Below, in pieces: positions 51,431 through 60,172 of a stretch of DNA of 64,000 nucleotides. Position numbers and translations under genes: made by a program. The stretch lies in contig NZ_AQVD01000005.1 of assembly GCF_000372425.1 (NCBI RefSeq), positions 35,889-99,888 of the forward strand, read 5' to 3'. The stretch's first letter is position 1; each line of letters starts with the position of its first letter. The notes under the pieces are model-generated. The model saw nothing but the letters and a program-made list of their open reading frames with translations, did not search any database and was not told where the DNA came from. Origin of the DNA: Streptococcus ferus DSM 20646. Lineage in GTDB: Bacteria > Bacillota > Bacilli > Lactobacillales > Streptococcaceae.

Positions 51431-52012
51431 CTAAACAACACGGCTTTTCTTCTTAACGGCTTTTGGTTGAATATCTTTGACATAAACATTAAAATCAACG
51501 GGTATATCAAGACCAAAAAATGCTTCTAAACCACTTTGAATATCAGCTTTTAGCTTGTTTACCTGAAGAAGAATGTTAGTTTTATCTCTCAATTCTCCCT
51601 TAACTTGGACATCGAATTTTTTTTTGTAGATATCGGCAACCACTTGTGAATTTTTCATTAAACCAGATTGCTCAACAGTTGATTTGACAAAGCCTTCAAT
51701 TGCTGATTTTTTCAAATATAATTTGCCTTTTTGATTCTCAAGAAGCACCTCTATATAGCGACGAGGGTAAAAGAGAACAACAAGCAAGATGATCAGCAAC
51801 AAAACAAAGAGAACCACAGATGCCCAAAATGAATAGTTTGATAACCATTCAACCGTCCAAGGGTTCAAATCAAATAGATTTAATCTTAGATCAAGCCAAT
51901 TGAGAAAGGCTGGAACTCGAACCAAGTTTTGAGTCACAAGGATGACAAGAGCTAGAATTGTCATCCCTACCAGACTAAGTAAGGCAATTAATACTTTTAC
52001 TAATTTTGTCAT
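51431..52012 (-). CDS. amaP: Alkaline shock response membrane anchor AmaP
   Basis: A 193-residue protein with two N-terminal transmembrane helices (about 7-30 and 60-85), then a cytosolic domain (YIEVLLENQKGKLYLKKSAIEGFVKSTVEQ...) and a basic C-terminus KAVKKKSRVV. AmaP anchors Asp23 to the membrane in Staphylococcus aureus. It is the second gene of the operon. Confidence 0.92.
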   Translation of the reverse strand: MTKLVKVLIALLSLVGMTILALVILVTQNLVRVPAFLNWLDLRLNLFDLNPWTVEWLSNYSFWASVVLFVLLLIILLVVLFYPRRYIEVLLENQKGKLYLKKSAIEGFVKSTVEQSGLMKNSQVVADIYKKKFDVQVKGELRDKTNILLQVNKLKADIQSGLEAFFGLDIPVDFNVYVKDIQPKAVKKKSRVV

Positions 52013-52031
52013 CCTATATTCCTCACTTAGT

Positions 52032-52265
52032 TCATTTTTTGAGAAAAAACGATACTACAATAACAACGATAACAGCACCAAAGATTGATGGAATCAATGC
52101 CATACCTGCTAGACTAGGTCCCCAGCTACCAAGAAGGGCTTGACCTACGTAAGAACCAATCAGACCTGCAAAAATATTTGCAATCCATCCCATTGAACCA
52201 CCTTTTTTAGTAAGAACTCCAGCAATTACACCGATTAGTGCCCCAATAATTAATGACCACAACAT
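52032..52265 (-). CDS. GlsB/YeaQ/YmgE family stress-response membrane protein
   Basis: A 77-residue protein: IIGALIGVIAGVLTKKGGSMGWIANIFAGLIGSYVGQALLG, glycine-rich helices typical of transglycosylase-associated GlsB proteins. First gene of the operon, behind AGGAGGATGATTAC. Confidence 0.93.
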   Translation of the reverse strand: MLWSLIIGALIGVIAGVLTKKGGSMGWIANIFAGLIGSYVGQALLGSWGPSLAGMALIPSIFGAVIVVIVVSFFLKK

Positions 52266-52313
52266 GTAATCATCCTCCTTTTCTCTTTAAAGACTTTTAT
52301 AAAAAATATTAAG

Positions 52314-52430
52314 TTGTCACTTTGCATAGTCTTTCAATGTTTTACTTTCAAGGATAAAGTTACTTTTATATGCTTTTGGTATAAACACCAAGCAAGTGAC
52401 ACTCTCTCTTTTTTTATATATTGTCATTTT
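52314..52430 (-). promoter_or_regulatory. Gls24 operon promoter with BusR-like half-sites
   Basis: The promoter candidate is TTGAAA (52346-52351), 17 bp, TATGCA (52323-52328). Half-sites related to AGTGACA/TGTCACT occur three times: TTGTCACTTT at 52314-52323, right at the -10 and start, AAGTGACACT at 52394-52403, and TTGTCATTTT at 52421-52430. The last two form a wide dyad with a 20-bp gap. BusR operators are, from memory, spaced dyads of such half-sites. Confidence 0.55.
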
Positions 52431-52934
52431 ATCTTAAAATTTTAGTTTATACAAGCTTTTTGTTTGTATTTCAAAAAATTCTAATAGTGTACACTTTACT
52501 AAAATTTTGAATATAAAGAATTTTTTTCATAAATAAATCTGATAATATATAGAGTATTCTTTCATTACTTTATTATTAACATTTTAGCTATAGCTACAAG
52601 TGTCTACAAATTTTAGTAGTAGAGCTACATATCCCCACATGAACAGATAACTAAAACCATACATCCTTTGTACAATCAGGATACGAGTAGACTTTTATCA
52701 TCTATCAATTAAAATATATAAAAGGAGAAGTAGCAATGAAATCTTTTGAAGAAAACTATACATAAAATATACCTTCTCGTATCAAAAATTTAAGAGAAAA
52801 ACATAATTTAACACAAAGTGATCTAGGTAATGCAAGTTTAGTTAGCCAATAACGAAATTATTTTTAAAAATATTATAGAATTTGCTGAAAATCTATTTCA
52901 CTATTCCTTCAGTTCTATCTTATTTAGAAATTTG
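52431..52934. pseudogene. AT-rich spacer with an XRE regulator remnant
   Basis: Mostly non-coding. At 52735 an ATG behind AAAAGGAGAAG opens MKSFEENYT, then a stop; the frame continues IPSRIKNLREKHNLTQSDLGNAS, the start of an XRE helix-turn-helix, and ends. No working gene. Confidence 0.65.
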
Positions 52935-53105
52935 AACAACTTTTGTTTAGATAAATTTCAAAAGCCTTTAATATCAAGTATTTCTACGCTTTTCTGAAAG
53001 CGTTATTTCAATTAATCTCAACTAATTTCATCTGAATGGTGTGAATTTTACCCCAAAATTACAAAGAATTGAGCTGATAAATACTAAAAGTTCACACCAT
53101 TAGTT
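52935..53105. mobile_element. Left end of island unit 3
   Basis: Homologous to 27219-27390 over about 160 bp, including the inverted TGGTGTGAA pair (53037-53045 and 53091-53099). The rpsI-derived att core is absent on its outer side. Confidence 0.8.
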
Positions 53106-53414
53106 AAACTATTTTTTGTTACGTACGTTTTTCTTAGATGATAGACCTCCTAATTTATTTCTTATAGCATTTGAGCAGACCTAAACCTCCGTTAGAGGTT
53201 CTCCTATTTCCTCCTTGTAATTAAGTAAAGCAACTAATTGTTTCATTGAATCTTCTTTCCCATCTTCAACACTAGTAAATGAAGATAGCAGAGAAATAAG
53301 CCGTTCTAAAGTGTTGTGCAAATGCTCAATATCTTTATCATCAATATGTACTTTTTCATATTCTTCTTTATATGCCTGAGCAATTCTAATTGACTGTTCT
53401 CGTTCCGACTTCTC
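53106..53414 (-). pseudogene. Fragmentary ORF, unrecognised
   Basis: The minus strand translates as EREQSIRIAQAYKEEYEKVHIDDKDIEHLHNTLERLISLLSSF...LNYKEEIGEPLTEV-stop without a start codon, joined at about 53415 to a foreign gene fragment. It reads like real, helical coding sequence but I cannot name the family. Confidence 0.5.
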
Positions 53415-53723
53415 ACTCCTAGCTGGTCTTATCCATTCCTAACCTTAGGATTGTTTATTTATGGTATTGGTGGAGGATATTTTCAACCTGCTAACATTGC
53501 TAGTATTATGCAAGCCAGCCCCATGGAAATGCAAGGAAGTACAGGAGCCTTACAGCGAATGGTACAAAATGTTGCTATTTCGACTGGTTCAGCAGTTGGT
53601 TCAACCTGTCTAAATCTTTGGTCAAACAATCTATTATTAGCTGCTCGGATTGGATGGGGAATTACATTAGTGCTAGTTATTATGAGTTTAAAAGACATGA
53701 TTTTTTCAAAATACAATCATTGA
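53415..53723 (+). pseudogene. C-terminal fragment of an MFS (DHA2-type) transporter
   Basis: The frame gives FLTLGLFIYGIGGGYFQPANIASIMQASPMEMQGSTGALQRMVQNVAISTGSAVG, characteristic of the later helices of drug-efflux MFS proteins. The N-terminal ~350 residues are missing. Confidence 0.8.
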
Positions 53724-53731
53724 CTATAAAA

Positions 53732-53767
53732 AAGATTTCAGTGTCTACTTACTGAAATCTTTTTTAT
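53732..53767. terminator. Bidirectional terminator
   Basis: GATTTCAGT/ACTGAAATC, a 9-bp stem flanked by A and T runs; it serves the MFS remnant and mazF. Confidence 0.85.
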
Positions 53768-53773
53768 ATATAA

Positions 53774-54106
53774 TTATCCCTTTTCAAACAATACTTTCAC
53801 ACGAGCTAGCAAGCTAATCAATAACTCGTCTGAAACATCTTCTATATACCGATAATCTCTAGCATTGAAATCTATTGTCACCAACTGGTCAAGTAAGACT
53901 TTACCAGTTGTTTCAGTATCTCTCAGAGGGACATAAAAGGGGTAATCTCTTTTGGTATTGCTAACAGGGGCAAAAATAGCAAGGTTAGAATACTTCGTAA
54001 CAACGCTATGACTTAAACAAATATAAGGGCGATAACCTTTTTGTTCATGACCTTGTTTAGGGTCAAGGTTAATTTTAATGATAGACCCTTGCTTAATACT
54101 TACCAT
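53774..54106 (-). CDS. mazF: MazF/PemK-family endoribonuclease toxin
   Basis: A 110-residue toxin: IKQGSIIKINLDPKQGHEQKGYRPYICLSHSVVTKYSNLAIFAPVSN, with Arg in KGYRP and the later Thr-rich VTIDFNARDYRYIEDV. It cleaves mRNA. Its start overlaps the antitoxin stop by 7 bp. It probably stabilises unit 3. Confidence 0.92.
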   Translation of the reverse strand: MVSIKQGSIIKINLDPKQGHEQKGYRPYICLSHSVVTKYSNLAIFAPVSNTKRDYPFYVPLRDTETTGKVLLDQLVTIDFNARDYRYIEDVSDELLISLLARVKVLFEKG

Positions 54107-54345
54107 TGTTCATTACCAACACTTTCAAAAATGAATGGCGTTACAGAAACTGGCTCACCCTGATAATCTTTAAAAAGGTCATCAACTGTTAATTCTGGGA
54201 CTGTCGTTGCCTTTTTAAGAATAATCTTGTTCCCTGACACTTCATAATCAAGAATATCGTTGGTATGTAATTGTAGTTGCTGTACTAATTGTTTTGGGAG
54301 ACGTATAGCTGAACTGTTCCCCCATTTATTAACTGTTAGTTGCAT
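54100..54345 (-). CDS. mazE: MazE/AbrB-type antitoxin
   Basis: An 81-residue protein starting MQLTVNKWGNSSAIRLPKQLVQQLQL, the SpoVT/AbrB swapped-hairpin DNA-binding fold. An acidic C-terminal tail would wrap the toxin. The promoter lies upstream at 54350-54410. Confidence 0.92.
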   Translation of the reverse strand: MQLTVNKWGNSSAIRLPKQLVQQLQLHTNDILDYEVSGNKIILKKATTVPELTVDDLFKDYQGEPVSVTPFIFESVGNEQW

Positions 54346-54411
54346 AATGCCACCTCCTCTTTTTTAGTATTATATCATAAAAGTATCATTTTGTATATAC
54401 TTTGAACTATA

Positions 54412-55014
54412 TTAACTCTTTTTGTCTAATAGGTCTTGAGTAGTTACAATGTATTGCGCTTTTTGGTACAAATCTTCAATTTCTTCTATTCTGTCAAAAG
54501 CTTTCTCTAAAATACTTGACCCGTAGGCCAGTTCATATTCTGTTTCAGGCTCAGTTTTGTCCTCGGCTCTCACTAATATCCCAGTTGGAATATATCTATA
54601 GAGATGTTCATCTGTTTCAGGGTCTAGGATAGGCTCTCTTTTTAATAAGTTATCTAATTTTGTAATAGTTTCTAACGCATAAGCTTCAGGAGTACTATAA
54701 TCTTCCAAATCTAGGGAAAAATTGTGAAAAGTATTTACAGCCTTCAAAAGTAAGTTAGCTTTATCCACATAGTCGTCAGTCTCAAAGACACTATTTTCCA
54801 GTTCAATTTGAGAGCTTGTCCCAAATAACTGGTTGGGTGTTGCTTTAAAAAATTTTGCAATCTTTTCTAGATTAGCAAATGTTGGGTAGGCAGTCTGATT
54901 TTCGATATTTGAAATGGTTTGTGGCGAAATCCCTAATTTTTTAGCGAGTTCTTTTTGAGAGAGTTCTTTTTGTTTTCTCAATCTAATTAAGTTAGGGGCA
55001 AAATTTTCTATCAT
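54412..55014 (-). CDS. XRE-family element repressor
   Basis: About 200 residues. The N-terminal helix-turn-helix (LRKQKELSQKELAKKLGISPQTISNIENQTAYPTFANLEKIAKFF) is followed by an acidic C-terminal part of unknown fold. It is divergent from the element's DNA-processing genes, which is the typical position of an ICE/IME repressor. The start ATG 55014 has GGAGG 8 bp upstream. Confidence 0.85.
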   Translation of the reverse strand: MIENFAPNLIRLRKQKELSQKELAKKLGISPQTISNIENQTAYPTFANLEKIAKFFKATPNQLFGTSSQIELENSVFETDDYVDKANLLLKAVNTFHNFSLDLEDYSTPEAYALETITKLDNLLKREPILDPETDEHLYRYIPTGILVRAEDKTEPETEYELAYGSSILEKAFDRIEEIEDLYQKAQYIVTTQDLLDKKS

Positions 55015-55157
55015 TTCTCTATCCTCCAAATTTTTATTTATATTATAACACTTTTTCTTTTGTTTTTACAAAAAATACTTGACTTTATATTTCGATAAGT
55101 TATAATGTAAATATAAAATTTAAAATGTTTAAATGCAATATATATCAGGAGGCAACA

Positions 55158-55601
55158 ATGACTCACTTTTACGATTATACCCAAACAATTGAACTTGTCT
55201 CTGGCTTGAACTCTGTCTCAACCTTAAAGAAATGGCGTTTAAAGATTGAACAGTTAACAGGGCATGCCTTTCAAGAAGATAGGATACGAACAGGAAAACG
55301 TTCCTACAGCAAAGTATTTCTCTTTACAGCTGATGATATTGAAAAGCTCCAACGAATTGCAGATACCAAAGGAAACCTTGGACTTGATAAGGCAATCCTA
55401 AAAGCTTATGCACCGAGTAGAGCTTCCCCTTTATCCGTTAACCAAAAAATCAGTCGCTTAACCGTTCAGCTAAAAGGATTAAACCAAAAGGTAACTGACT
55501 TAACACAACAGAAACAGCTATTAGCTATTCGTATAGAGCAGTTAAGCAAACAGATTGAAGAGTTAGAGAAACCAAAGAAGAGAAAATTATTTGGGAAGTG
55601 A
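55158..55601 (+). CDS. DNA-binding/coiled-coil accessory protein of the mobilizable element
   Basis: A 147-residue protein. The N-terminal half resembles a MerR-like helix-turn-helix (ELVSGLNSVSTLKKWRLKIEQLTGHAFQEDR...FTADDIEKLQRIADTKG), the C-terminal half is a coiled coil (SRLTVQLKGLNQKVTDLTQQKQLLAIRIEQLSKQIEELEK) ending in basic residues. It lies just before oriT. It could be an auxiliary mobilization or replication protein; unproven. The start at 55158 follows AGGAGGCAACA. Confidence 0.7.
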   Translation: MTHFYDYTQTIELVSGLNSVSTLKKWRLKIEQLTGHAFQEDRIRTGKRSYSKVFLFTADDIEKLQRIADTKGNLGLDKAILKAYAPSRASPLSVNQKISRLTVQLKGLNQKVTDLTQQKQLLAIRIEQLSKQIEELEKPKKRKLFGK

Positions 55602-55879
55602 GCACGGTTAGAAGCACAACGCCATGGGCGAGTGTGTGGAAACACGGTAGCCCATAATGGCGTGTCGTGCTTGGACGGGCGAACTTCCCCAAAATCAGTA
55701 CCCCATTACTAATAGGGGGTACGAATGTACATGAAAAGTGGGCTGAACCCTTGATACGTCAGGTGTTACAGGTAATTAGTTCTACTGATTGATGAAAAGT
55801 CTTGGGAGAGTAAGGCTCAAAACAATTTCTGTGTACGTTTAAAAAAGATGACTAGTTTGAAAATACAAAGGAGAACACT
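55602..55879 (+). other. Mobilization/replication origin region with long hairpin
   Basis: Non-coding. 55602-55673 forms a large imperfect hairpin: AGCACaACGCCATgGGC pairs with GCCcATaATGGCGTgtCGTGCT, with an inner GTGT/ACAC stem. It could be a single-strand origin or packaging signal. The oriT-like dyad follows at 55698-55722. Confidence 0.6.
55698..55722. other. oriT-like dyad (MOBT type)
   Basis: GTACCCC-ATTACTAATA-GGGGGTAC. MOBT relaxases of Tn916 and ICEBs1 nick within a conserved CCCC...CTAACAGGGGG dyad; CTAATAGGGGG here matches that pattern closely. Confidence 0.75.
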
Positions 55880-56302
55880 ATGACAAACTTAACACTAACT
55901 GACACAACACTTAAACTTGGCGAATTGAACCTTGATAAAAGTCAATTCATGCTTCCTAAAAAAGTGGTGGTGCTTTCTGCTCGAATGAGCTATAAATATC
56001 ATGACGTTAATGGTGAACAAGTCAAAAGTGATGAAGTTTCCAAAATTGTTTGCACTGTACAAGACGCAGATAAAGTAAAAGTTCTAAAAGAGATGAATAT
56101 TGCCGTTGAAGAACTCAAAGCAATTACGCTTGAAATTCATGACAACCTCGACAAAATCACAAAACTGGCAGAAAATGACGGCTTACTTGATAAGACCGTT
56201 GAACTGGTCAATCCTCAAGTCCGTCTCATGTGGAACATGACGCGTAGTAACTGGTCTGGCGTAAAACTGGTAGCCAATGACCTTAAAATCATTGGGGATT
56301 AA
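55880..56302 (+). CDS. Hypothetical protein between oriT and relaxase
   Basis: A 140-residue protein without a recognised domain: GELNLDKSQFMLPKKVVVLSARMSYKYHDVNGEQVKSDEVSKIV and a C-terminal NPQVRLMWNMTRSNWSGVKLVANDLKIIGD. In related ICEs this position encodes small DNA-processing helpers (for example HelP-type), but I see no clear match. It ends 2 bp before the relaxase gene; GGAGAACACT precedes the ATG. Confidence 0.7.
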   Translation: MTNLTLTDTTLKLGELNLDKSQFMLPKKVVVLSARMSYKYHDVNGEQVKSDEVSKIVCTVQDADKVKVLKEMNIAVEELKAITLEIHDNLDKITKLAENDGLLDKTVELVNPQVRLMWNMTRSNWSGVKLVANDLKIIGD

Positions 56303-56304
56303 AC

Positions 56305-57333
56305 ATGGACAACAGCGTGAGGATTGACTACTTCGCTGTAACCGTTAAAGATGTCCCACCAGAAGAGATATTAGAAGATATATTGCTCATTCCCCAAGAT
56401 AAGTTTGCTCTTAATGCTTGGGGAATAAACAAGTACCAACGTCACTATGCCTGTTCAGACATCAAGGTTTACTTTAACCAAGTTTTAGATAGTATGGGGG
56501 TCTATTTAGAACTCAAAGGTCAAGGTTGTCGGCAATATGAGGAATTTATGGCAGGTAACGCTAATAACTGGGTGGCATTGGTCACACGCCTGTACCGCTA
56601 TCAGATCAACTTTACCCGAATAGATATTGCCAATGACATCTATGATAAGGCTTTATCGGTTCAAACCCTCTATGCTTACTGTAAACGGGGCTTATGTATT
56701 ACGAGAGCGCAGCATGTTGATTACCACGAGCGGTCCGTTCTAGAAACAGGCGAACGGGTTGGTGAGACTGTTACCATAGGGGCACGAGGTAGCCAGCAAT
56801 GGTGTGTCTATAACAAACTCATGGAACAAAGAGGCAAAGGTAAGGTCGTTGATAATACCAACTCTTGGGTCAGAGCAGAACTCCGTTGTTGGCAGGGCAA
56901 AGCCAATATTATCGCCCAGCAAATGGTTCTTAAAAGACCTCTGACAGCCATTTACTTTGAGGCAATCAACGGACACTACCGCTTTGTCAGACCTAATGAC
57001 AGGGATACCAACAAGCGCAGACGACCACCTGTTAAATGGTGGCAGGATTATCTCCAAACAGAAACCAAAACACGATTGAGTATTGAACGCACCAAGCCAA
57101 CATTGAAACAGTCTGAACAATGGACGGAAAAACAGGTCTCAAAGACCTTAGCCAAACTTTATGTGGCTAAGTATGAAGCAACCACACTTGAAGGAGCAGA
57201 CCAATTTCTTCAAGACCTCTTAACATTGGGACTATCGAAATTTACCAGCAGCGATGAAAGGGAGATTGAACAATATCTCCGTGAACATCAGAGCTCCGAC
57301 TATTGGGGCATACAAAAAGACGATTTGCCGTAA
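56305..57333 (+). CDS. mobT: Replication initiation factor / MOBT relaxase (Rep_trans)
   Basis: A 342-residue protein of the Rep_trans family that includes Tn916 Orf20 and ICEBs1 NicK. It shows YFAVTVKD near the N-terminus, YRYQINFTRIDIANDIYD (HUH-like metal motif region), TIGARGSQQWCVYNK, and WVRAELRCWQGKA. It would nick oriT at 55698-55722 for mobilization and rolling-circle replication. No secretion genes are present, so transfer must use a conjugative element in trans. Confidence 0.88.
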   Translation: MDNSVRIDYFAVTVKDVPPEEILEDILLIPQDKFALNAWGINKYQRHYACSDIKVYFNQVLDSMGVYLELKGQGCRQYEEFMAGNANNWVALVTRLYRYQINFTRIDIANDIYDKALSVQTLYAYCKRGLCITRAQHVDYHERSVLETGERVGETVTIGARGSQQWCVYNKLMEQRGKGKVVDNTNSWVRAELRCWQGKANIIAQQMVLKRPLTAIYFEAINGHYRFVRPNDRDTNKRRRPPVKWWQDYLQTETKTRLSIERTKPTLKQSEQWTEKQVSKTLAKLYVAKYEATTLEGADQFLQDLLTLGLSKFTSSDEREIEQYLREHQSSDYWGIQKDDLP

Positions 57334-57391
57334 ACAAATCGCCTTAAAATAATAACTACTAATATTATATCATGAAAGGACAAAAAAGGCT

Positions 57392-57652
57392 ATGCAAGTG
57401 ATTTTACCAGATGAACAAATTCATCAGCTACAACTGTTAATTAGCCAGCTGATAGAAAATGAAATAAAAAATAAATTGGATAGTAACAACGTTGAAAGTC
57501 CATTCTTGAACAAGCAACAAGCTTGTAAATATCTGGGAATCGCCAATAATACGCTTGATTCTTGGATAAAAAAGGGGTTACCAGTTATTCGAGTTGGAAA
57601 AACTGTCCGCTTTGATAGAATTGAACTCAATCACTGGTTACAAAATCAGTAG
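57392..57652 (+). CDS. xis: Excisionase (helix-turn-helix)
   Basis: An 86-residue MerR/Xis-like protein: PFLNKQQACKYLGIANNTLDSWIKKGLPVIRVGKTVRFDRIELNHWLQNQ, the DNA-binding excisionase fold. It lies 70 bp before the integrase, in the usual xis-int order. Confidence 0.9.
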   Translation: MQVILPDEQIHQLQLLISQLIENEIKNKLDSNNVESPFLNKQQACKYLGIANNTLDSWIKKGLPVIRVGKTVRFDRIELNHWLQNQ

Positions 57653-57722
57653 CATTATAACCGTGGTTTGATATAATTAAGCCACGGTATTTTTCTAGCT
57701 CAATTCAAAAAAGGAGAATACT

Positions 57723-58940
57723 ATGTCAATTACAAAAACTAAAAATGGAACTTATCGCTTACGTATCTATGTCCCAGAAGAAGTTAAATCATCATTGGGA
57801 ATTGATAAAAAAGTGATTGAAAAACGTTTCAAATTAAGGAGTGAAGCTAAAAAATACGAACTTGAATTACAAAACAGGATTGATAAAATTTTAAGCGGAG
57901 ATGCAACCTCATTGGAAACAAATGGCTCAATCCTCTTTTCCGATTTTTATCACAATGTTTGGTGGGAATCCTATAAAGCAGGTCAAACAACATCTACCAC
58001 AAAAACACCTTCACAAGCTACTATTGACGGTACAGAAATTGTCTTTAGAAAACATATCCTACCCTTGCTTGGAAATTATTCTATTGATTTTCTCAATCAA
58101 AATAAACAAGTTGTTTTGAACCTATTGACCCAAAAAGCAGAAGAATATGCCAACTTCAAGGTCATCAGAAGTTATGTTAACTCTATTTTTGATTGGGCTG
58201 AGGAATTAGAATATATCGAAACTAATCGTCTCTCTAAAACCATTAGCCGTATTAAAGCAACTAAAAAAATCAAACTACAAGAGGCTAAAAATGATGAAGA
58301 TTTGTATCTGTCACAATCAGAACTACAAGCGTGGTTTACAGCTTTTGAAGAAGATTTAGAAAATGACAAACTCCTGTTCAAAGATTATGTGTTATTCTAT
58401 ACAACTTTTTTCTTAGGAGATAGAAAATCTGAAAGCTACGCCTTACAATGGAAGCACATTAACATCAAGAAACAAGAAATTCAGTTAGTGAAAGCCTTGG
58501 ATAAGTATAAAAATCTAAAATCAACTAAGGGTAATAAAAAGACGACTTTCCATATTCCCATTGAGCTAGCTGATTTACTCCGTGCTTGGAAAAAGCAACA
58601 AAAATTGGAATTAGCAAAATTCAATATTATTCAATCTGATGAACAGTATGTCTTTACTTATATTGACACAAAAGGGAATGTTAATAGTCCCTTACACGCT
58701 GATTATCTTAATAATAAGATGAAGTCAGTCGAACGCCGTCATAAGGAACTAACACACGCCACACCTCATAAATTACGTCATACGGGTGCAACTCTTGCCA
58801 AACAATTTGGCACATCACTAGAGGACATTTCAGAAGCTTTAACGCATAGCGACACTCTCACAACTAAGACCTATGTCAATACTTCAAATGTCATACCAAT
58901 GGCTGTTGGTGAAATTGCTTACCGTAACCTTAAAAAGTAA
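57723..58940 (+). CDS. int: Site-specific tyrosine integrase (rpsI-targeting)
   Basis: A 405-residue integrase. The N-terminal arm-binding/SAM-like domain covers about 1-170. The catalytic domain shows FFLGDRKSESYALQWKH (first Arg), HKLRHTGATLAKQFG (HxxR), LTHSDTLTTKTYVN (Tyr). It ends beside attR in rpsI, so it is the integrase of unit 3 and probably of the whole tandem. Its C-terminal part is nearly identical to the pseudogene at 48343-48892. It has a good ribosome binding site (AAAGGAGAATACT). Confidence 0.95.
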   Translation: MSITKTKNGTYRLRIYVPEEVKSSLGIDKKVIEKRFKLRSEAKKYELELQNRIDKILSGDATSLETNGSILFSDFYHNVWWESYKAGQTTSTTKTPSQATIDGTEIVFRKHILPLLGNYSIDFLNQNKQVVLNLLTQKAEEYANFKVIRSYVNSIFDWAEELEYIETNRLSKTISRIKATKKIKLQEAKNDEDLYLSQSELQAWFTAFEEDLENDKLLFKDYVLFYTTFFLGDRKSESYALQWKHINIKKQEIQLVKALDKYKNLKSTKGNKKTTFHIPIELADLLRAWKKQQKLELAKFNIIQSDEQYVFTYIDTKGNVNSPLHADYLNNKMKSVERRHKELTHATPHKLRHTGATLAKQFGTSLEDISEALTHSDTLTTKTYVNTSNVIPMAVGEIAYRNLKK

Positions 58941-58942
58941 TG

Positions 58943-59020
58943 GTGTGAATTTGGTGTGAAAAGTGGTGTGAATTTTGCCAAAAAACCATCAAAAAACACC
59001 CCATGGTGTGAACCATGAAG
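58943..59020. repeat. Right-end integrase arm-type repeats
   Basis: Four TGGTGTGAA copies (58940s-59010s) and the dyad CACCCCATGGTGTG. The same block follows the integrase pseudogene at 48811-48895. Confidence 0.8.
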
Positions 59021-59049
59021 TATTGTAAAGTCTGTATTGTAGCTGGTTC

Positions 59050-59442
59050 TTAACGTTTTGAGAACTGGCTAGCCTTACGAGCTTTCTTAAGACCTGGTTT
59101 TTTACGCTCAACTTTACGTGAGTCACGTGTCAGGAGACCTGCGCGTTTAAGAGAATCACGGAAGTCTGGGTCAACTTCAAGAAGGGCGCGGGCAATGCCG
59201 TGACGGATTGCTCCTGATTGACCTGCATAGCCACCACCAAAAACGTTTACGAAAACATCATAAGAACCTTCAGTTGATGTTACCGCGAAAGGTTGGTTGA
59301 TGACAAGACGAAGGTCAGCATGTGGGATATACTCTGCCACATCTTTTTTATTTACGGTAATTTTACCAGTACCTGGAACTAAGCGAACGCGTGCAACTGC
59401 GTTTTTACGGCGTCCAGTACCTGCATATTGTGCTTGTGCCAT
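59050..59442 (-). CDS. rpsI: 30S ribosomal protein S9
   Basis: A 130-residue S9, complete: [66 protein letters not shown], and C-terminal [14 protein letters not shown], which reaches the P site. The element replaced its last codons with synonymous ones. It lies 20 bp after rplM; its native terminator is now about 32 kb away. Confidence 0.98.
   Translation of the reverse strand: MAQAQYAGTGRRKNAVARVRLVPGTGKITVNKKDVAEYIPHADLRLVINQPFAVTSTEGSYDVFVNVFGGGYAGQSGAIRHGIARALLEVDPDFRDSLKRAGLLTRDSRKVERKKPGLKKARKASQFSKR
59075..59100. repeat. attR core within rpsI
   Basis: A 26-bp copy identical to 27193-27218, marking the right end of the island. Confidence 0.9.
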
Positions 59443-59462
59443 TTATTTTTGCTCCTTTCCTC

Positions 59463-59909
59463 TTAGATAAGTCCTGTAATATCCAGTACTTCTGGTTGTT
59501 GTGCAGCATGCGTATGCTCAGAACCAACGAAGACTTTCAATTTCATGCCTTGTGCGCGTCCAAGAGTGTTATGTGGAAGCATCCCTTTAACTGATTTTTC
59601 AATCAGACGGACTGCATTTTTAGAGCGCAATTCACCAGCAGAGATCTGCTTCAATCCGCCTGGATACATAGAGTGAGTGTAGTAAATCTTATCTGTTGCT
59701 TTTTTACCAGTTAATTTCACTTTTTCAGCATTGATAACGATGACGAAGTCACCAGTATCAGTATGTGGTGTGAAGGTTGGTTTGTTTTTTCCGCGAAGAA
59801 CGCTTGCTACGACCGCTGAAAGACGTCCAAGAGGGACATCCGTTGCGTCAACAACGTACCATTTACGTTCAACTTCACCTGGCTTAGCCATGTATGTTGT
59901 TTTGTTCAT
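59463..59909 (-). CDS. rplM: 50S ribosomal protein L13
   Basis: A 148-residue L13: [49 protein letters not shown] and [20 protein letters not shown]. It is first in the rplM-rpsI operon, behind the autoregulatory leader. Confidence 0.98.
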   Translation of the reverse strand: MNKTTYMAKPGEVERKWYVVDATDVPLGRLSAVVASVLRGKNKPTFTPHTDTGDFVIVINAEKVKLTGKKATDKIYYTHSMYPGGLKQISAGELRSKNAVRLIEKSVKGMLPHNTLGRAQGMKLKVFVGSEHTHAAQQPEVLDITGLI

Positions 59910-59933
59910 GATTTCTCCTATACGAATCTTTAA

Positions 59934-60045
59934 TGTTTACAGCGTGGATGTTCCGGTCCACAGGTTATTTGAAGGGTTCCGGGGCCTTTCAAATGGGGTA
60001 AACAATACCGTCTTATATCATACCAAATTTCCATGCCCAAAGCAA
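59934..60045 (-). promoter_or_regulatory. rplM promoter and L13-type autoregulatory leader
   Basis: Promoter TTGCTT (60040-60045), 17 bp, TATGAT (60017-60022). The leader RNA has a closing stem TGTTTAC/GTAAACA (59997-60004 with 59934-59940) around two hairpins: ATTTGAAAGG..CCTTCAAAT and GTGGA-CCGGAACA-TCCAC. This is the architecture of the L13 leader (Rfam L13_leader) where free L13 represses its own mRNA. Confidence 0.85.
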
Positions 60046-60172
60046 GGTTTTTGGAAGCAAAATATTTTTTTATTTGCAAAACGCAGTGGCTCCCGATTGC
60101 TGCTTCTACTTGCTTTTTTAGAAGCTTTTCTTTTTGAACTATCAGTCTCACAAGCGCGAGACCTTAAAAATA

